Virus record (IMG/VR): IMGVR_UViG_3300036398_004386
Span: 1 to 29,886 of that record
Length of the DNA stretch: 29,886 nt
Origin: a virus
Reading direction: 5' to 3' (one strand)
The position numbers and the translations under genes are program-made. The notes below the pieces were generated by a model that worked only from the letters and a program-made list of their open reading frames with translations, had not been told where the DNA came from and made no database searches. Shown one piece after another: positions 26,174 to 29,886 of the stretch (within the stretch, counting starts at the first letter, position 1; each line of letters begins with the position of its first letter).

Positions 26174-26782
26174 TTACTTCTTGACGAAGATGCTGTTGAT
26201 TCGAGCGAGTGTGTCCTCGAGCTGCGCGACGCGCTTGAGAAGTGCATCACGCTCGGTGACGATCGCGGACACTGAAGAGACGACACTCGAGTGCTCGGCA
26301 GTCGATGCCTTCTGCTTCTTCCTGGCCTTCGCCTTCGCCTTCGCGACGCGCTTCTTCTGATACGCCTTGCGGGCGTACTCCCTCTTCTCGGGTGGCGTCG
26401 CCTGACCATCACCGAGCACGATGTCACTCAGGACCTCGGTGCGACGTGGGACTGACTTTCCTCGGAAGTACAACATGGCCTGTGGACCTCGAGGCGCGCG
26501 CCCACCTGAACGAATCATTCGCTCTTCGGCAGTCTCGATGCGCCCACTGACTCGCTTGAACTCGATGAGATTGCTGAGAACGTTCTGCACGGTAAGCGTG
26601 TAGAGCTTTCGACCGAGTTTCTTCTCGGCGCGGATTCTGATCTCATTCGCTGACAGTGGCTGCTCTGTCTCGTGCAGCACCGCCTCGAAGGCGTCGATCA
26701 CCGATGTGAACATCGACATCTTTGCCTCGATGTGAGGGCGAAGTGGGGTTGGGACCTTTGACAGGTCTGGCTTTTTTGACAT
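26174..26782 (-). CDS. Winged-helix-like N-terminus with C-terminal coiled coil (202 aa)
   Basis: Residues about 25-85 (VIDAFEAVLHETEQPLSANE, then IRIRAEKKLGRKLYTLTV, then VLSNLIEFKRVSG) look like a small winged helix. Then come a linker, a Lys/Ala/Arg-rich stretch (about 140-160) and a coiled coil (VSAIVTERDALLKRVAQLED). It is probably a DNA-binding dimer. ATG 26782 has TGGAGCG. The basic stretch could also be a nucleoid-type DNA contact. Confidence 0.65.
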   Translation of the reverse strand: MSKKPDLSKVPTPLRPHIEAKMSMFTSVIDAFEAVLHETEQPLSANEIRIRAEKKLGRKLYTLTVQNVLSNLIEFKRVSGRIETAEERMIRSGGRAPRGPQAMLYFRGKSVPRRTEVLSDIVLGDGQATPPEKREYARKAYQKKRVAKAKAKARKKQKASTAEHSSVVSSVSAIVTERDALLKRVAQLEDTLARINSIFVKK

Positions 26783-26826
26783 GTGTCGCTCCAGTATGTT
26801 TCGTGTCGACGGATGTCGACCCAGCC

Positions 26827-26842
26827 ATTATACGCGCTTTAG
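26827..26842 (-). promoter_or_regulatory. Array promoter: CTAAAG-CGCG-TATAAT
   Basis: Drives 26174-26782; the most upstream copy of the array in this window. Confidence 0.75.
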
Positions 26843-26868
26843 AAACTGAAGTGCTAACGTCGAATCGT

Positions 26869-26895
26869 CGGGATCTTTGAATTTTTGAGATCCCG
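26869..26895 (-). terminator. 8-bp hairpin after the wall-hydrolase-like gene
   Basis: CGGGATCT/AGATCCCG with an 11-nt AT-rich loop; no downstream U-tract. Confidence 0.55.
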
Positions 26896-26914
26896 GTGTC
26901 GTTCGAAATCTTCG

Positions 26915-27751
26915 CTACTCCGAAATCGAAAATAGCCCGGATTCGAGCCCAAGTCGCTGAAGTGTGCGAAGTTCGGGTTCGCCTGTCGCGTCAGGTCCAA
27001 CGAAGCCGATCGATCGCTGATATCGGGCAAATGCGCGTCGAGTCGGCCCGTCCCACTTTTTCGTTACGCTCAGGCCGGCGTGTCCGTCTACGCGAAGTTT
27101 CCTACCCAGGCCGCTCAGGCCTGGAAGTACTTGAAGCAGCGCTTTCTGGACCAGGCCTGTCGCGTCGTTTGCTCGAGTCGCGCGAAGATGCGCGAGCGGG
27201 ATTTTTGTGCCCGTCTGCGTTTTCGCGTCCTGCTCAGGCCGCTTTCTCAAATTTGGACGCGCGAACATCAGAACATCGTTAATTGACCGTCGAATCACAT
27301 AGATCCCGTCGGGATCCTTCGGCGCTCGAGGCATCGGTGAAGGTACTTGGGCCTCGAGGACGTCGATCTCTCCGTGGGTCGCAAAACGCGATCCGTCTAC
27401 GACAACTCCGACGTGCGGGCCTGTAAAGTGACCCGTCACCGGAAACGCGAAAAATACGAGATCTCCGCGAAGTGGCACGGAGACGATCCGTCTGTCTTTT
27501 ACGAGTTCGCTCAGGCCTGAAACTGTGCCCGTCACGCTTGGCAGTCCTACCAGGCCTGCATCGTGAGCGACGCAGTCGAGGAACGCTCCGTCCCAAGGCG
27601 CGTCATGCGCGCTGTAGCCTACCCGTCTGCCAAACTCATTTACCGTCCCAAGCCTGCATCGATATCCGATGTACTTTTCGGCCTCGTCGACAAACGCGGC
27701 CCGTCCGGCGTTTTCGGCCCCGTCAGGCCTGCTTCTGCGAAAAGTTTTCAC
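26915..27751 (-). CDS. NlpC/P60- or CHAP-like wall hydrolase homologue with C-terminal peptidoglycan-binding domain
   Basis: A 278-residue protein. Residues about 18-165 resemble CHAP/NlpC domains: a YIGYRCRLGTVNEFGRRVGY opening, APWDGAFLDCVAHDAG, LRGDLVFFAFP and GPHVGVVVDGSRFATHGEID with H113. The usual catalytic Cys after W is Asp54 (PWDGAF); a Cys lies 6 residues later (C60), so activity is uncertain. Residues about 195-270 resemble a PG_binding_1 repeat (GLVQKALLQVL, DGPTRRAFARYQR, PELRTLQRLGL). GTG 27751 lies within the previous gene (29-nt overlap). It may be an inactive or altered lysin or a virion component. The gene is unusually rich in CAGGCCTG words. Confidence 0.7.
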   Translation of the reverse strand: MKTFRRSRPDGAENAGRAAFVDEAEKYIGYRCRLGTVNEFGRRVGYSAHDAPWDGAFLDCVAHDAGLVGLPSVTGTVSGLSELVKDRRIVSVPLRGDLVFFAFPVTGHFTGPHVGVVVDGSRFATHGEIDVLEAQVPSPMPRAPKDPDGIYVIRRSINDVLMFARPNLRKRPEQDAKTQTGTKIPLAHLRATRANDATGLVQKALLQVLPGLSGLGRKLRVDGHAGLSVTKKWDGPTRRAFARYQRSIGFVGPDATGEPELRTLQRLGLESGLFSISE

Positions 27752-27899
27752 CCTGCGCCTGCTCCAGCTTTTCGAGCAGCAGTGCCGCGGCGTTCGCGCG
27801 TGCCGACACGCGGATATGCTCTTCGCGTGTCTTCGCCTTCTCGATGTCGCCCGTCAGCTCTGTGAAGAGCTCCCGTGCCGCACCCAATGCTTCGTCCAT
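27723..27899 (-). CDS. Helical protein (58 aa) between terminase-like and wall-hydrolase-like genes
   Basis: ATG 27899 is preceded by GGGAGAG; a GTG at 27908 overlapping the previous TGA is an alternative. The sequence is one long amphipathic helix pair (DEALGAARELFTELTGDIEK, then VSARANAAALLLEKLEQAQG) with a Gln-rich end, and should oligomerise. Function unknown; position suggests packaging or structural use. Confidence 0.55.
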   Translation of the reverse strand: MDEALGAARELFTELTGDIEKAKTREEHIRVSARANAAALLLEKLEQAQGENFSQKQA

Positions 27900-27904
27900 G
27901 ACGT

Positions 27905-28825
27905 TCACTCTCCCTCGACCGCCTCTGCGTCAATGATGTCGTCATGTGTCGTCTCCTCAACCTTGCCCGTCTCGCTCGTCAGCTCCGCGAGCCTGCCTGC
28001 AACCTCGATCGCGCCCGCCGCAAGCCTGGACAGACGTTCGGAGACGATATCAGAGGCGGACCGTGAATCGGTAACATTGAGACTTGCGTCCAGCTCGATC
28101 CCGCCGCGCACGCCGGCACGGTCGAGGATCTCCGTCGACGCCTTCAGCTTCACAGGCTCGGACGTGCCGTTGAGCATGAGATCTTCAAGTACATCGACGG
28201 CGTATGGCGCGGCCTGCGTCAACTTTGCACGTGCTCGGGCGACGTCCTCGCCGGGCTGACGCTTCACGCTCGAGAGATGTACTCGACACAGGCCGTCGTC
28301 CTTCGGCCGTCCCGATGACCACAGCAGACAGCGCAGTCCGTCCTCCTTGACGTGCCGGCAGCGATGTGGAAGTGAAAGTGGCTGCCGTCGAGGAGAGCTT
28401 GGGCCGCCGGCCTCCTGCTCCTTCAGATAGGAGCGTGTCGCGCCGACGACCCACGGCGGAACGAGATAGTCAGCCGAGCTCTCCGCGAGGAGGTCGAGGC
28501 CTGTGAGGTAGTCGGAGTTGTTGATCGTCGGATCAACCAGGATCGAGCGCTTCTCGGCGATCGAGATCAGTCGCCGTCCCTTCTCCATCTCCTGTGACCG
28601 AGCCATGATGAGACCCGTCGGAGTACCGTTCTGTGCGTAGACCGGGATCCAGGTCATCTTCGCCGCACGCAGGATGCGGCGGTTCTCGAAGTTGTCCTGG
28701 CAGACACCGCGCTCAACCTCATCGATTCCAAGATCGCTGAGGATGGGCCGGATGTTCAGCTCGGCGTCGATGACCGGCGGCGAGGACTCGTCGCGATCGT
28801 CAGATGGCGCGGGAACTAATGACAT
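27905..28825 (-). CDS. Terminase small-subunit-like protein (306 aa)
   Basis: A central zinc-knuckle-like motif (CRHVKEDGLRCLLW, then GLCRVHL, about 155-185) precedes a helical region: AKLTQAAPYAVDVLEDLMLN, then SEPVKLKASTEILDRAGVRG. In actinophages a C/H knuckle followed by VxLKAxxxILDRAG is characteristic of proteins annotated as small terminase subunits. The N-terminal half and the acidic C-terminus are not recognised. ATG 28825 has AGAGAGAAG. It lies 21 kb from the large terminase, and the HTH protein at 3755-4297 is a rival candidate for the same role. Confidence 0.5.
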   Translation of the reverse strand: MSLVPAPSDDRDESSPPVIDAELNIRPILSDLGIDEVERGVCQDNFENRRILRAAKMTWIPVYAQNGTPTGLIMARSQEMEKGRRLISIAEKRSILVDPTINNSDYLTGLDLLAESSADYLVPPWVVGATRSYLKEQEAGGPSSPRRQPLSLPHRCRHVKEDGLRCLLWSSGRPKDDGLCRVHLSSVKRQPGEDVARARAKLTQAAPYAVDVLEDLMLNGTSEPVKLKASTEILDRAGVRGGIELDASLNVTDSRSASDIVSERLSRLAAGAIEVAGRLAELTSETGKVEETTHDDIIDAEAVEGE

Positions 28826-28851
28826 GCAAAAGAACTTCTCTCTGTCAACGA

Positions 28852-28894
28852 GAGCCCGCCGGGCAAGGGGAGAGAGGCGGGCACCGGCGGGCTC
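28852..28894 (-). terminator. 11-bp hairpin after the Pro/Lys-rich gene
   Basis: GAGCCCGCCGG/CCGGCGGGCTC, perfect, 21-nt loop, no U-tract. It may attenuate transcription into the terminase-like gene. Confidence 0.65.
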
Positions 28895-28907
28895 CCGAAG
28901 ACGTCGC

Positions 28908-29096
28908 TCAGCCGAGCAGTCTCTTCAAGCGATCGAAGAAGCTGGGCCGGCGAGCGGGAGCCGGCGGGGGAGCCGACTCGGTCTTGGGCTCGGGCTTGGA
29001 CTTCGGCTTCGGCTTTGGTGAAGTGCTTTTCGCCGGGGTTGCCGGTGTGCGCTTCTTCGCCGGAGACGAGTTGGACTTTTTCTGTGCTTGTGACAC
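28908..29096 (-). CDS. Lys/Pro/Ser-rich basic protein (62 aa)
   Basis: GTG 29096, 6 nt after the previous stop. Low-complexity KKSNSSPAKKRTPATPAKST, then PKPKPKSKPEPKTE resembles histone-tail or linker sequences; a short amphipathic end (SFFDRLKRLLG) could insert into membranes or bind a partner. The start lacks a clear ribosome-binding site. It lies between the holin-like and terminase-like genes. Confidence 0.55.
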   Translation of the reverse strand: MSQAQKKSNSSPAKKRTPATPAKSTSPKPKPKSKPEPKTESAPPPAPARRPSFFDRLKRLLG

Positions 29097-29102
29097 CGTG
29101 AA

Positions 29103-29297
29103 CTACTTCGACGAGCCGCGACCGAAGGCCGCGTCCTTTGGATTGAGGTAGCGCAGGATGACAGGAAGTGCCGCGGCCCAAAGTGCATTGAGGGTTGCGG
29201 TGGGATCCTGCGTCGAGACGTAGGTTGCGACGGCGGCGCCGACGACCGAACGTGCATACGATGCGAGCATCGCCTTCTGCTGTGCTGTGAGCTTCAT
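29103..29297 (-). CDS. Holin-like small membrane protein (64 aa)
   Basis: AQQKAMLASYARSVVGAAVA, then TLNALWAAALPVILRYLNPK gives two moderately hydrophobic helices around a TQDPT turn and an AAFGRGSSK tail. Many actinophages carry a small protein of this form (SYxRS.....ALxxAxxPxLLRxLNPKDxAFG) near lysis genes. ATG 29297 has AAGGAGAGAA. Holin function is inference from size, helices and neighbours. Confidence 0.5.
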   Translation of the reverse strand: MKLTAQQKAMLASYARSVVGAAVATYVSTQDPTATLNALWAAALPVILRYLNPKDAAFGRGSSK

Positions 29298-29394
29298 GTG
29301 TTCTCTCCTTATGTGACTTCGGGGATGAAGGTAAGAAAGAACATATATCGTGAAGAGGTGATGAAGATTTTTTGCGAGAGATGTGAGAGACAGG

Positions 29395-29442
29395 CGAGGT
29401 TTTGGGTTCCCTGTATAAACAACGAGGTTTTGACGGTGTCAA
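29395..29442 (-). promoter_or_regulatory. Sigma70-type promoter with direct repeats and a TTGAC-ACC-GTCAA palindrome
   Basis: TTGACA (29437-29442), an 18-nt spacer and TTATAC (29413-29418), unlike the array promoters. Direct repeats CGAGGTTTTG (+ strand) at 29395 and 29423 flank the -10, and TTGAC-N3-GTCAA overlaps the -35. It should start the holin-like operon about 115 nt downstream and may be repressed at these sites. Confidence 0.65.
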
Positions 29443-29479
29443 GTGCTCCGTAGCAATTTGCTTCCAGGAGTGGTGACAA

Positions 29480-29554
29480 TGGAGCCCTCGGTCAGGATTG
29501 AACTGACGACCTACCGCTTACAAGGCGGTTGCTCTACCACTGAGCTACAAGGGC
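29480..29554 (-). tRNA. tRNA-Thr (UGU anticodon)
   Basis: 75 nt including an encoded CCA. Acceptor GCCCTTG/CGAGGGC pairs with one G-U. The D-arm contains GTAGCTCAGTGGTAGAGC; the anticodon stem ACCGC/GCGGT encloses CTTGTAA with anticodon TGT; the T-arm contains the TTCAATC loop. It reads ACA codons, which should be rare in a GC-rich host, so it may supplement the phage's own codon use. Confidence 0.93.
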
Positions 29555-29569
29555 GTGGTACTTACAATG

Positions 29570-29830
29570 TTACTCTTCTTCTTCTTCGCCTCTCACGACA
29601 TCTTGGGCGCGTCGAAGTCCGAGGGTATAGAGCGTGTCGTCCTCGTCGACGCGCGACTCCCAGTCTTTGTAGAGCCGAGTAAGTTCAGCAGAGATCTCGT
29701 CTTGCCAGGTCTTGACGTGGTGCTCAACGAGCTTACCGATCGTGTACGGCGGGACCGGCCACTTCGTCTCATCGGCGATACTGAGCAGTAGATCTATGAC
29801 CTCGTCTCGGATTTGTCTAGGTGTTTTCAT
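29570..29830 (-). CDS. Small acidic helical protein (86 aa)
   Basis: ATG 29830 overlaps the upstream TGA by 4 nt. PRQIRDEVIDLLLSIADETK, then IGKLVEHHVKTWQDEISAEL, then RLYKDWESRVDEDDT is all-helical and ends in GEEEEE. It lies 16 nt upstream of tRNA-Thr on the same strand. Function unknown. Confidence 0.65.
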   Translation of the reverse strand: MKTPRQIRDEVIDLLLSIADETKWPVPPYTIGKLVEHHVKTWQDEISAELTRLYKDWESRVDEDDTLYTLGLRRAQDVVRGEEEEE

Positions 29831-29886
29831 ACTTCGTAAACTGTACTCTTGTGATGACGTACCCTGATGGTTGGGTCGACAAAGAT
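29827..29886 (-). CDS. C-terminal end of an upstream gene (partial)
   Basis: The last 19 codons (ending RHHKSTVYEV) of a frame that enters from the right edge. Its TGA overlaps the next ATG by 4 nt, which supports it being real. Nothing can be said about the product. Confidence 0.45.
   Translation of the reverse strand: MFVDPTIRVRHHKSTVYEV

Noticed and set aside
5006-27751. Calling the two peptidoglycan-binding proteins a duplicated gene
   Set aside because: Only the short PG_binding motif is shared; flanking sequence, length and context differ.
1-29886. CRISPR array, insertion sequence or integrase module
   Set aside because: No regular direct repeats with spacers, transposase, recombinase catalytic motif or attachment-site pair was recognised. 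The regularly recurring element is a promoter, not a spacer-separated repeat.

Overview
The window is a stretch of a tailed double-stranded DNA phage (Caudoviricetes) whose host is very probably an actinobacterium. The phage assignment rests on a large terminase, an actinophage-type portal protein, a head-protein/protease gene, two cell-wall hydrolases and a holin-like protein. The host inference rests on a WhiB-family iron-sulfur regulator (a family confined to Actinobacteria and their phages), frequent GTG starts, several apparently leaderless genes and moderately high GC. I found no convincing gene on the + strand: every gene I accept, and the single tRNA, lies on the - strand, so transcription runs from high to low coordinates.

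Layout in transcription order. (1) 29886-26915: the end of an unknown gene, a small gene, tRNA-Thr(UGU) with encoded CCA, a sigma70-like promoter, a holin-like protein, a basic Pro/Lys protein, a 306-residue terminase-small-subunit-like protein, and a wall-hydrolase-like protein with a peptidoglycan-binding domain. (2) 26842-23052: conserved hypothetical phage genes, several with Cys clusters. (3) 23048-19930: an AAA+ ATPase of the MoxR/CobS type and a 609-residue protein carrying HExxH and von Willebrand A motifs (CobT-like), a likely chaperone or chelatase-like pair. (4) 19923-6801: about forty very small accessory genes, including leaderless acidic peptides, zinc-ribbon proteins, a WGR-like protein, WhiB, an HslV/proteasome-beta-like N-terminal-nucleophile hydrolase, a membrane LysM protein and an exported lysozyme-like transglycosylase. 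(5) 6766-1: large terminase, a peptidoglycan-binding protein, a 708-bp repeat-rich non-coding zone, a double-HTH protein, two small late genes, portal, a Dps ferritin-like protein and the start of a head protein/protease that runs off the left edge.

The most striking overall feature is the regulatory architecture. At least 28 near-identical elements of the form CTAAAG/CTAGAG - 4 nt - TATAAT stand in front of nearly every accessory gene or two-gene unit. They are usually either fused to the tail of a hairpin terminator or overlap the stop codon of the preceding gene, so the region is a chain of about thirty tiny autonomous transcription units. Four units start with ATG exactly 6 nt after the -10 box and so look leaderless; the others have a roughly 40-nt leader ending in GAAAGGA. 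A few leaders carry a shared GC-rich hairpin.

The window therefore combines a late structural/packaging block on the left, a lysis/packaging block on the right and, between them, a dense accessory region likely to act in host takeover. The proteolysis gene, the AAA+/VWA pair and the promoter array are the features most worth follow-up.
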